Origin: an uncultured Eubacteriales bacterium
Lineage (GTDB): Bacteria; Bacillota; Clostridia; Lachnospirales; Lachnospiraceae
NCBI GenBank assembly: GCA_949284175.1
Contig: CASDVE010000027.1
Location: 1-54,973 of the forward strand
DNA: 54,973 nt
Direction: 5' to 3'
Part shown: positions 26,871 through 34,522 of the stretch, piece after piece
Numbering within the stretch: the stretch's first letter is position 1
Layout of the letters: each line of letters starts with the position of its first letter
Notes under the pieces: generated by a model
What the model saw: the letters and a program-made list of their open reading frames with translations, nothing else
Database searches by the model: none
Told to the model about the DNA's origin: nothing
Position numbers and translations under genes: made by a program

Positions 26871-28748
26871 ATGTTGAAAAAAGTAGTAAAAGATGTATTT
26901 AAAATCAATCGAAATCCTATCTCATGGGAAAAGCCAATTGGGGCAGCCATCTGTGGAGCGTTTCCGATTTTAATGGGATTGCTTTTTCATCAAATCCGGT
27001 ACGGGCTTTTGGCGTCGATGGGTGGATTTGCATACTTATATATGTTTTATGAACCCTATGCCCAGCGTATGAAGAAAATGTTTTTTGTATCTATTGGTAT
27101 AACAGCATCTGTGGCGTTAGGAATCTTTACAAGGCCTTATCCTATTTTAGTGGTAGTGACGGTTGCTTTGATAGGAGCAATTGTTCTTTTTATATGCGGT
27201 ACGTTAAAAGTCGCAGGTCCAGGTCCTGTCTTCTTTGTTATGATATTTATGATGTTTACAGGAATGGACTTAGAGAAACAAGAAATCCCTATTATCATCT
27301 TCCTTATTTTTCTAGTTACTTTATTGTGCTGGGGAGTTAGTATGATCGGGTACTTTTTTAATCCCCATGGTCCAGAACTGAAAAAAATAAAACAGTTATA
27401 TTTAGTTTTAGGACAATTTTCAGAAGCAATCGGAAGCTGTGATATAACAAGTGTTCGAAACAAAGTTGTTAAGACATTAAAAGAAACAGAAGAGATATTA
27501 GCCATTGGACATATGCCGTGGAAAGAATCTGCATTTTTTGAGCGTTTAGTTTTACTGAATGAGCAGGCTAATTTTCTTTTTTTAGAGCTGTCAAAGATTC
27601 ATTCCAATAAGAACCAAACATTACCAAAAGAGCTCACAGAAAGAATTAAGAAAATATCTTCTTATCTTCCAATTGATGATAAAATTGAAATAGAAAAAAA
27701 ACAGATACAACATGATGAAATATATACAGAATTATTAGAAATTATCTATGGCATCGAGACAATCATAATGATGCCAGAACAAGAGATGAAAAAAGAAGTA
27801 AATCTTATAAAACCTTCGGTATTTCATAAGCTAAAGGAATTTTTTCATAAAGATTCTATTATATGTTCTTACTCGATACGATATGGTGTCGTATTGGCTA
27901 TGTCAGCCGTAATCGCTTATCAATTAGATGTTATAAAACCATATTGGATTACTTTATCTTGTGCTGCTGTTATGTGTGGAGCTACGATAGCGTCTACATT
28001 AAATCGAGCCATACAGCGTTCCCTCGGTACGATAATAGGAATCTTTTTGTCCATTGTGATTTTAAGCATTCAGCCAAAAGGAATTTTACTTGTCCTATTT
28101 TATATGGTATTAACCATATTAATTGAAGTCGCTATTACCCAAAATTATGCTTTAGCAGCTATCTTTATAACGGCAAATGCCATTTTAATCGCTGAGAATT
28201 CAGCTCAAATCTATAATACAATGTATTTTGCGGGTTATCGTATTACCAATATTATTATTGGATCGCTCATTGGTGTATTAGGTACTTACATTATTAGTTA
28301 TAAATCTGCATCTAAGAGAATTAACTATTTAATTGCGGAATTACTTAGAAGCCATGCAAGAGTGCTTGTTTATCTACAATATAGTGATGAAGAGCATAAT
28401 GGTAGTATGATAAAACAAAAATTGGATATGGATTTTGATAACTTAAAAATGGCCTATACCTATGCTCTTGGTGAATTTTCAAAAGAAAGCAAAAAACTTG
28501 ACAGATTATGGCCAGCATTTTTTGCCTTAGAGCATATGAGCTATTTGTTATCAAAACATTGTATTGATAAAGGAAAACTAACCTTAGATGAAAAACAGTT
28601 AGGAGAACTCGTTCTTGTATATATTCGAATGGCAAATGATATCGAACAGAATCGAGAGATACAATACAAGAACGTACAGGAAATAAAAGAGATTTCAGAA
28701 TTTTGTAGAGAATTAAGTCTCTTTCAAGAGGCTTATAAAATTAGATAG
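26871..28748 (+). CDS. FUSC-family inner membrane protein
   Basis: 625 residues from ATG 26871, which has GAGGA at 26858-26862; an in-frame ATG at 26826 lacks a ribosome binding site. Two hydrophobic blocks (about residues 25-165 and 335-480), each with several membrane segments, are separated and followed by helical cytoplasmic regions. This is the FUSC/aromatic acid exporter (AaeB, YccS-like) layout. The second block contains KPYWITLSCAAVMCGATIASTLNRAIQRSLGTIIG, matching the FUSC signature; first block has GGFAYLYMFYEPYAQRMKKM. Likely an efflux or stress-related transporter; substrate unknown. It sits alone between the BREX operon and scrap DNA. Confidence 0.85.
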   Translation: MLKKVVKDVFKINRNPISWEKPIGAAICGAFPILMGLLFHQIRYGLLASMGGFAYLYMFYEPYAQRMKKMFFVSIGITASVALGIFTRPYPILVVVTVALIGAIVLFICGTLKVAGPGPVFFVMIFMMFTGMDLEKQEIPIIIFLIFLVTLLCWGVSMIGYFFNPHGPELKKIKQLYLVLGQFSEAIGSCDITSVRNKVVKTLKETEEILAIGHMPWKESAFFERLVLLNEQANFLFLELSKIHSNKNQTLPKELTERIKKISSYLPIDDKIEIEKKQIQHDEIYTELLEIIYGIETIIMMPEQEMKKEVNLIKPSVFHKLKEFFHKDSIICSYSIRYGVVLAMSAVIAYQLDVIKPYWITLSCAAVMCGATIASTLNRAIQRSLGTIIGIFLSIVILSIQPKGILLVLFYMVLTILIEVAITQNYALAAIFITANAILIAENSAQIYNTMYFAGYRITNIIIGSLIGVLGTYIISYKSASKRINYLIAELLRSHARVLVYLQYSDEEHNGSMIKQKLDMDFDNLKMAYTYALGEFSKESKKLDRLWPAFFALEHMSYLLSKHCIDKGKLTLDEKQLGELVLVYIRMANDIEQNREIQYKNVQEIKEISEFCRELSLFQEAYKIR

Positions 28749-28750
28749 TG

Positions 28751-28783
28751 TGCATTGCTAAAAGTAACTGAAAGTTGGTAAGA
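28751..28783. repeat. 33-bp repeat, right copy
   Basis: Starts two bases after the FUSC stop codon, beginning TGCATTGCTAAAAGTAACTG; four mismatches to the copy at 26461. Confidence 0.6.
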
Positions 28784-28812
28784 GAGTGCAACACACACTT
28801 TACTTTACAGAA

Positions 28813-28899
28813 AGACAGTCGCCATATAAGAGTATTTATGAACTCGTATGGCGACTGTCTGTAAACATGAGAAGTTTGTAAAGGGTGCTTCTCAACGTT
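28813..28899. repeat. dispersed two-hairpin element, copy E
   Basis: First hairpin: AGACAGTCGCCATA (28813-28826) pairs perfectly with TATGGCGACTGTCT (28847-28860). Second part: AAAC-atgagaa-GTTT and GAGAAG/CTTCTC, ending CTTCTCAACGTT. The first hairpin and the AAAC/GTTT stem differ in sequence from the other copies but still pair. It may act as a terminator of the FUSC transcript. Confidence 0.75.
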
Positions 28900-28919
28900 T
28901 TTGTCAAGCTAATAGGAAG

Positions 28920-29255
28920 TTATGAATACTCGCAACAAAAATCTGTAAAAGTTCCAACCCCATTTTCTTCCGAATCAATAGCATAAAGTCCAAAGAAGAC
29001 CCCTGTAAAACCACCAGCTACCTCGGAAGAAAGATAACGGGTACTAGCTTTTCCAAGAGAAATTTGTTTTTCATTCTCGATTAAAAAGAAGTGATAATAT
29101 TCGTTATCAAATTGAATAAAAAGAGTTATTCTATTTTTTCTGGCAAGAAACAAATCATGATTTGTCCAAATGATAGGGCTTAAAAACGCTTCACGACCAA
29201 AATGGTGAAAAGGAATCCATTTTTTAATTTGGCGAAATCCAAGATGAAAAATCCA
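28920..29255 (-). pseudogene. GH43 beta-xylosidase C-terminal remnant
   Basis: The minus-strand frame reads WIPFHHFGREAFLSPIIWTNHD, a hallmark of the C-terminal beta-sandwich linker of GH43 beta-xylosidases, then jumps to ITLFIQFDNEYYHFFL and STRYLSSEVAGGFTGVFFGLYA from the very end of the same domain. The catalytic propeller is absent and the two blocks are too close, so there has been at least one internal deletion. Upstream on the minus strand a TGA (29256-29258) closes the frame. It once belonged to a xylan or arabinoxylan locus. Confidence 0.75.
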
Positions 29256-29514
29256 TCAGTTTCTATTGGTATCTTCGATTTTTAAAAGCAAATAGTTAAA
29301 GCGTATTTTCAAGGCAAGAGTGAGAAAGACTTCCTTGTTAAAAGTATATTGTTCCATCATCAAGTAACATTAAGAGATGATGGGATAATTATAAATCCTT
29401 TGGAGAGGATAGTTTATTGTGTACTCGAAAAAAGCCAATGAATGTATCAAAGAATAAGAAAGAGATAACTTTTGTTGAAAATAATCCAATGGATACCAGT
29501 GCGGAGTAAATAAA

Positions 29515-29880
29515 ACGATTTGAGGATGAATGACTCAAACTCCGAATAGAGAATGCTTATTTAAAAGAATTGAGGAGAATGGCTTTAGAGGGGGAAAACC
29601 TTCAAAAGCCTCCGAGGAGAGTTAGAATTAAAAGATATTCTCACAGTTCTTCATTTTCCAAAAGCAACCTATATGTATTGGCAAAAAAGATTTGATAGAG
29701 AAAATCTTGACAGGGGCTGGAAAATAAAATATTAAAAATCCATGAAAAGAATAAGTCTTATGGTTATCGTCATATGTGTGGGGAATTTCGTAATCAGGGA
29801 CTTATGATTAATAAGGAGAAAGTCAACGAATTATGCAAAAGTTTAAGCATAAGGTATTTCTTTTACTAGAAAAAATTAAT
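29515..29880 (+). mobile_element. IS3-family transposase remnant (OrfA end and OrfB start)
   Basis: An OrfA tail (LRIENAYLKELRRMAL, with an in-frame TGA just before) is followed by an OrfB start: LKDILTVLHFPKATYMYWQKRF, then, after a frameshift, KNKSYGYRHMCGEFRNQGLMINKEKVNELC. These are the IS150-group HTH and leader segments. The DDE catalytic domain is missing. The flanks 29256-29514 and 29881-30096 show only short hairpins (for example CAAATAC 29903-29909 with GTATTTG 29916-29922) and no gene. Confidence 0.8.
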
Positions 29881-30096
29881 AATAGTGTTTTTACGTAGTC
29901 ACCAAATACTACATAGTATTTGATGTGAAAGTGATAAGAGGTTTTATTTGATGGCAGAGAAAAGGGAAGAAAGTGTTAGTGAAAAAATAAAAAATTACCA
30001 AGTGATTTTTTAGATATGTGTAAGAAATGGCGTAAATATAAGGTTTTATGGTAGATAGGAAAAAAAGGGGATCGGCTGGTAAAAAAGAGAAAAAGG

Positions 30097-30125
30097 TTGA
30101 ATTTTAAAGGGTTGAAAGATATAAT
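30097..30125 (+). promoter_or_regulatory. promoter in the CRISPR leader
   Basis: TTGAAT (30097-30102), 17-nt spacer, TATAAT (30120-30125). Transcription would begin about 20 nt before the first repeat, reading the array toward cas3. Confidence 0.7.
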
Positions 30126-30152
30126 GAAAAATAAGAATGGCATAAATGCTAT

Positions 30153-30447
30153 GTTTAATGAAAACAGAAGTTGTATTGAAATCCGAACCCGAAAGCGTTA
30201 GACAGGCGTTAGAATCATGTTTAATGAAAACAGAAGTTGTATTGAAATACAGAAGATATTTGTAAATTACCCATCCAGGACATAGTTTAATGAAAACAGA
30301 AGTTGTATTGAAATCATAAAACTAGGGTTATAAAGGTGCAAAAAAAGTGCGTTTAATGAAAACAGAAGTTGCATTGAAATTATTCTTTCTCTAGGTTCTT
30401 ATAAATATCCGAATAAAGTTTAATGAAAACAGAAGTTGTATATAAAA
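30153..30447 (+). CRISPR. CRISPR array, 5 repeats and 4 spacers, type I-B repeat
   Basis: Repeat of 30 bp beginning GTTTAATGAAAACAGAAG and ending TTGTATTGAAAT. Copies at 30153-30182, 30219-30248, 30285-30314, 30351-30380 (one T-to-C change) and 30418-30447 (degenerate 3' end). Spacers of 36, 36, 36 and 37 bp. The ATTGAAAT end gives the typical 8-nt crRNA 5' handle of type I-B, so the array reads on the plus strand; the degenerate last repeat agrees with the right side being the distal end. The leader with promoter is on the left. It lies directly upstream of cas3. Confidence 0.97.
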
Positions 30448-30552
30448 TACATATGTATTTTACTTGAATCAACAATATACCTTTAGTACAAAAAAATGTC
30501 TGTAAATAATAGAAATTAAATAGTGAATAATGATAAAAATTGATAAAATATC

Positions 30553-30580
30553 TTGCAATTTATTGGATATATATTATAAT
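30553..30580 (+). promoter_or_regulatory. promoter of cas3
   Basis: TTGCAA (30553-30558), 16-nt spacer, TATAAT (30575-30580), about 40 nt before the cas3 start. The interval after the array is otherwise AT-rich without features. Confidence 0.65.
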
Positions 30581-30620
30581 AGAGATAACATATCTAAAGT
30601 GATGGGGAGGTAAAATAAAC

Positions 30621-33131
30621 ATGAATTTAGAGCAATGTCTTGATTTATCTTTAACTATTTATGCACATTCACATGAGCAAAAAGAAAAAGAATTGTTGCA
30701 GGTACATACAGAATTATGTAGTAAATATTTTGATAGAATTTACAAAGAAAAAAATATTCGAAAAAGGTTACATAGGATCTGGAGAATTACTATTCCTGAT
30801 CTATCAAATGATGAGATTGAGTTTTTAGACGATGCTTTTAGAAGTAGTATCGTTGCTCATGACATTGGTAAAGTTAATCCAGTATTTCAAATTAAGAATA
30901 TGAATAATCCAAGTAAATGTTGGAAAGAATGGGGAGCCGTTGCAGGGCAGGAGTCCGCACATTCTTTGTTATCCAGCTTTTTTTACTTGGATTTTTTTTA
31001 TGCTAAATTAAAGGAGAAAAAGGTAGGAAAAGAAAAGGAAAAATATTTTCGGTATATTCTATGGTTGAATTCCTATGTTATTTCTAGACATCATAGTGAT
31101 TTGAACAATGTAGGAGAATATTTGGAAAAATTTAAAGAGAGAGGAGAAGTGGAAGGGCTTGTTGAATATTTTAAGAAAAATAGGCCGAATTATTATAAAG
31201 GACTATTCTTCTTTAATGAGAAAGTTACTCCTGCAAAAACATTGGGGAAATTAAAGAAGGCTAAGGATAGTTTTAATAATCAGCAAACGATTTATCTATT
31301 TTTCTATATTCGGTTATTATATTCTGTGTTGGTATGCTGTGACTATTATGCCACAAATGAATATCAAACAGATCAAGAGATGAAATCTTTTGGTGATATT
31401 TCTAACAGAGAATCTTATTATAAAGAATTTAATGGAACCGATGTAAATAAAAGTATTCGAAAATATGAAGAGGAACGAGGGGGGCATAGAGAAATAAAAG
31501 AAGATGAGGATAATATTAACATCTTAAGAAGTGAATTATTTTTAGATGCAGAACAAGTATTGAAGGAAAATAAAGAAGAATCTGTTTTCTTTTTGGAAGC
31601 TCCTACTGGAAGTGGGAAAAGCAATACTGCTATGAATCTTAGTTTTGAATTTTTAAAGGATGAAAAGCAAAAAATTTTTTATGTTTATCCATTTTATGCT
31701 TTAGTGGAACAGAATAAAAAAACGTTAGAACAAATATTTCAAAATAGCGATATTAAGAATCAGATTGTGGTGCTAAATTCTATTTATCCTATTCATGAGT
31801 CTGTGGACGAGAAAAATTATGAGAGGATGCAAGATTATTATAATCAGATACTATTAGATAAGCAGTTTTTAAATTATCCATTTATTTTAACGACTCATGT
31901 GAAATTATTTCTAACTTTATTTTCAGAACGAAAAGAAGATATTTTTTCTTTTTATCAGTTGACGGATAGTGTTCTTGTCTTTGATGAAATACAAAGTTAT
32001 CGTAATGAAATATGGACAGAGATTATTATCTATTTAAAAGTATTGGCTGATATTATGGGATGTAAAATTATTATGATGTCTGCTACTTTTCCAAATCTGG
32101 ATATTTTAAGTGAAGAATATAGTAAAAGTGTATCATTAGTAAAAGATAGAAATAAATTTTTTAAACATTGCTTATTTAAAGATAGAGTTAAGATTTCCTA
32201 TGAATTATTAGAGCAGGATTTTGATTTAGAGATTTTAAAAGAACATATAGAACAACAAGCAAAGATTCATAATAAAATTTTAATAGAATTTATAAAAAAG
32301 CAATCTGCAAAAGAGTTTTACCAGATGATGAAGGAGGAAAAGGGTGTCTTTTTAATCACTGGAGATGATAATTTGTATGATAGAGAAGAAATCATTGATA
32401 AGATTCGAAATAATAAATTAGAAAAAGTGATTTTAATTGCAACACAAGTAGTGGAGGCAGGAGTCGACATCGATATGGATATTGGATACAAAGATATTTC
32501 TATTTTAGATAGTGACGAACAATTTCTTGGTCGGATTAATCGTTCAGCAAAAAAACAAGGAAATGTATTCTTTTTTTCTTATGATAGTGCAGAGGCTATT
32601 TATAAAAAAGATGTTCGAACGTCAAGAAGTGTGACATTACAAAATGATGAAATGAGAGAAATCTTAAAAAATAAAGAGTTTGATGTCTACTACAATAAAG
32701 TTTTACAAATTTTACAGGATAAGAAAAAGGGAAATAAAGAAAATGGAATGAACAATTTTTACGAAAAAAATCGTTACTTAGAACTAAAAGAAATTTCAAA
32801 ACATATGAAATTAATTGAGGAAGATCAATGGAAAAAGAGTATTTGTTTTTGTAGAAAGCTGAATATAAAAGGAGAAGAGTGGGACGGTAAAGAGATTTGG
32901 GATACTTATAAGAGTTTGTTATCAAATGCAGAACTATCTTATAGTGAGCGAATGGTGAAATTAATGGATGCTAGAGCTAGGTTACAATATTTCATATATG
33001 ATGTTCCGAAGCAGGTAAATATAGCATACGATGATCAAATTGGAGAACTACTTTGTATCGAAGATGGAGAACAATATTTTGAAGATGGAAAATTAAGAGA
33101 TGATATTTATGATAAGAGAGGGGAATATTAA
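30621..33131 (+). CDS. cas3: CRISPR-associated helicase/nuclease Cas3 (HD plus helicase)
   Basis: 836 residues. N-terminal HD nuclease: AHDIGKVNPVF (H80, D81) and NSYVISRHHSDL. Superfamily 2 helicase: Walker A LEAPTGSGKSNTAMN (K333), DEIQ box (D455-Q458), MSATFPNLD, and motifs V/VI ATQVVEAGVDIDMD and QFLGRINRSAKK. It degrades DNA bound by Cascade. GGGGAGG precedes ATG 30621. It has its own promoter and is separated from cas6-cas8-cas7-cas5 by an insertion element, unlike the usual type I-B arrangement with cas3 after cas5. Confidence 0.95.
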   Translation: MNLEQCLDLSLTIYAHSHEQKEKELLQVHTELCSKYFDRIYKEKNIRKRLHRIWRITIPDLSNDEIEFLDDAFRSSIVAHDIGKVNPVFQIKNMNNPSKCWKEWGAVAGQESAHSLLSSFFYLDFFYAKLKEKKVGKEKEKYFRYILWLNSYVISRHHSDLNNVGEYLEKFKERGEVEGLVEYFKKNRPNYYKGLFFFNEKVTPAKTLGKLKKAKDSFNNQQTIYLFFYIRLLYSVLVCCDYYATNEYQTDQEMKSFGDISNRESYYKEFNGTDVNKSIRKYEEERGGHREIKEDEDNINILRSELFLDAEQVLKENKEESVFFLEAPTGSGKSNTAMNLSFEFLKDEKQKIFYVYPFYALVEQNKKTLEQIFQNSDIKNQIVVLNSIYPIHESVDEKNYERMQDYYNQILLDKQFLNYPFILTTHVKLFLTLFSERKEDIFSFYQLTDSVLVFDEIQSYRNEIWTEIIIYLKVLADIMGCKIIMMSATFPNLDILSEEYSKSVSLVKDRNKFFKHCLFKDRVKISYELLEQDFDLEILKEHIEQQAKIHNKILIEFIKKQSAKEFYQMMKEEKGVFLITGDDNLYDREEIIDKIRNNKLEKVILIATQVVEAGVDIDMDIGYKDISILDSDEQFLGRINRSAKKQGNVFFFSYDSAEAIYKKDVRTSRSVTLQNDEMREILKNKEFDVYYNKVLQILQDKKKGNKENGMNNFYEKNRYLELKEISKHMKLIEEDQWKKSICFCRKLNIKGEEWDGKEIWDTYKSLLSNAELSYSERMVKLMDARARLQYFIYDVPKQVNIAYDDQIGELLCIEDGEQYFEDGKLRDDIYDKRGEY

Positions 33132-33146
33132 AGGAAAAGTTAATAT

Positions 33147-33632
33147 AAAAATATACAGATCAATTAATATCTTATAGTGTTATAGAAATAATAGATATGG
33201 TTTTTTGTAATATAGTATTTTCTGTTTTTAATTGTTTGATTTCCTCCATTAATTTTTGATACTCTTCCATAAAGATTTCATTATTATATAAGTTTTTGTA
33301 AGGTGAATAATTTCTTATCCAATTATAAATAGTAGATTTACTTATATAGTATTTTTCACTTAATTCATTTACAGGGTGACCTAAATGATATAAAGTAAGA
33401 ATTTTCCGTTTTAAATTTTCAGAATATAGAATTCTAGTATTTCCCATAATAATACACCTTCCTTACAATGATAAGTGCTCTTACTAATATTGTATACAAG
33501 TTTACATATAAATGGAGAAAAAATAAAATCTTTGAAGAGTTACACAACTTCTGTTATTATTAATACAGTATTTTACAAAAACATTAATCATTTCAAAATA
33601 CCATGAGTGTTATAATTGATCTGTATATTTTA
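33147..33632. mobile_element. 486-bp IS-like element with inverted ends, OrfA only
   Basis: AAAATATACAGATCAATTA at 33148-33166 is exactly repeated in inverse orientation at 33613-33631 (TAATTGATCTGTATATTTT). Between them is one transposase OrfA-type gene on the minus strand. No OrfB or DDE domain fits in the space, so the element is a non-autonomous derivative. It lies between cas3 and cas6. A target-site duplication could not be seen because of the AT-rich flanks. Confidence 0.7.
33172..33447 (-). CDS. transposase OrfA-type HTH protein
   Basis: 91 residues with a Shine-Dalgarno (GGAAGGTG) before its start on the minus strand. Helix-turn-helix LKRKILTLYHLGHPVNELSEKYYISKSTIYNWIRNY followed by a leucine-zipper-like helix (YQKLMEEIKQLKTENTILQKTI), as in OrfA of IS3-family elements. 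Alone it is not a transposase; it may bind the inverted ends or another element's transposase. Confidence 0.75.
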   Translation of the reverse strand: MGNTRILYSENLKRKILTLYHLGHPVNELSEKYYISKSTIYNWIRNYSPYKNLYNNEIFMEEYQKLMEEIKQLKTENTILQKTISIISITL

Positions 33633-33690
33633 TATAAGAATATTATAACATAAAATAGAAGAATGTTTAATATAAATGCTACTAAAAAAC

Positions 33691-33730
33691 AATAATCTAA
33701 GAATACATATATCAGATTATTATTTTTTAG
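33691..33730 (+). terminator. hairpin with T-run before cas6
   Basis: AATAATCT (33691-33698) pairs with AGATTATT (33714-33721) with a 15-nt loop, followed by ATTTTTTAG. It sits about 20 nt before the cas6 Shine-Dalgarno. It could end read-through from cas3 or act as an attenuator of the Cascade operon. No good promoter is seen between it and cas6. Confidence 0.45.
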
Positions 33731-33751
33731 TGAGAAAGGGGATATTTATTA

Positions 33752-34447
33752 ATGAAGATATATGAGATTACAACAAAGGTTTTTCTAATGGAAGATATAG
33801 TTGCACAAAAAGCTAGTACTAAAATAGCATATTTTATAGATAGCATCTTAGTAAAGGATGATGTCTACAAAGACTTTCATGGAGAAAACAAATTAAAAGG
33901 TTACACAACGGATTTACTTTATCCAATGGAAAAGGATGGCTTATATAAAAAGCACAAAGTATATGCTTTCCGAATTCGAACATTGGATCAGGAGTTAGCT
34001 GATTATTTGTTGAAAAATCTTTCCAACCATTCTACAAAAGAGATGAAGGGGCTAGTAGCTGAGATTCGTATGATTAAAAAAAGACTGTTTGAGAAGTTGT
34101 ATACCATAACGCCAGTTATTGTAAAAACACAAGAACATTGCTATTGGAAAGAGTGTTTGTCACTTGAGGAATATGAAGAGCAACTAAAGAAAAATTTATG
34201 GAAAAAGTATCGTAATTTCACAGAAAAAGAACCTGACGAAAGTTTATCAATTTGGGATAGTCTTGTATTTAAAAATCAAGGGGTTATTCCATTTCCGTAT
34301 AAAAATATTACATTACCAGGGGATAAGCTAGAACTTTTTATCTCTAATAATGAACAGGCACAAGAAATTGCTTATATGATGTTGGCAACAGGACTTGGAG
34401 ATTTAAATAGTAGGGGGGCTTCGTTTATGGGGTATCGTTATCTTTAA
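33752..34447 (+). CDS. cas6: CRISPR pre-crRNA endonuclease Cas6
   Basis: 231 residues. The RAMP-type C-terminal glycine-rich loop is visible as GLGDLNSRGASFMGYRYL. A likely catalytic histidine is H43 (YKDFHGENKLKGYTT). Cas6 cuts the repeat transcript to leave the 8-nt 5' handle and holds the 3' hairpin. It leads the effector gene set in the usual I-B order (cas6, cas8b, cas7, cas5). AAAGGGG precedes ATG 33752. Confidence 0.88.
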   Translation: MKIYEITTKVFLMEDIVAQKASTKIAYFIDSILVKDDVYKDFHGENKLKGYTTDLLYPMEKDGLYKKHKVYAFRIRTLDQELADYLLKNLSNHSTKEMKGLVAEIRMIKKRLFEKLYTITPVIVKTQEHCYWKECLSLEEYEEQLKKNLWKKYRNFTEKEPDESLSIWDSLVFKNQGVIPFPYKNITLPGDKLELFISNNEQAQEIAYMMLATGLGDLNSRGASFMGYRYL

Positions 34448-34522
34448 AAAATACGAATCATAAGTTCAGATAGGCTACTTAAAAATAGAATTTATATAGA
34501 TAGGAGGTATTAAGGGTAAAGA

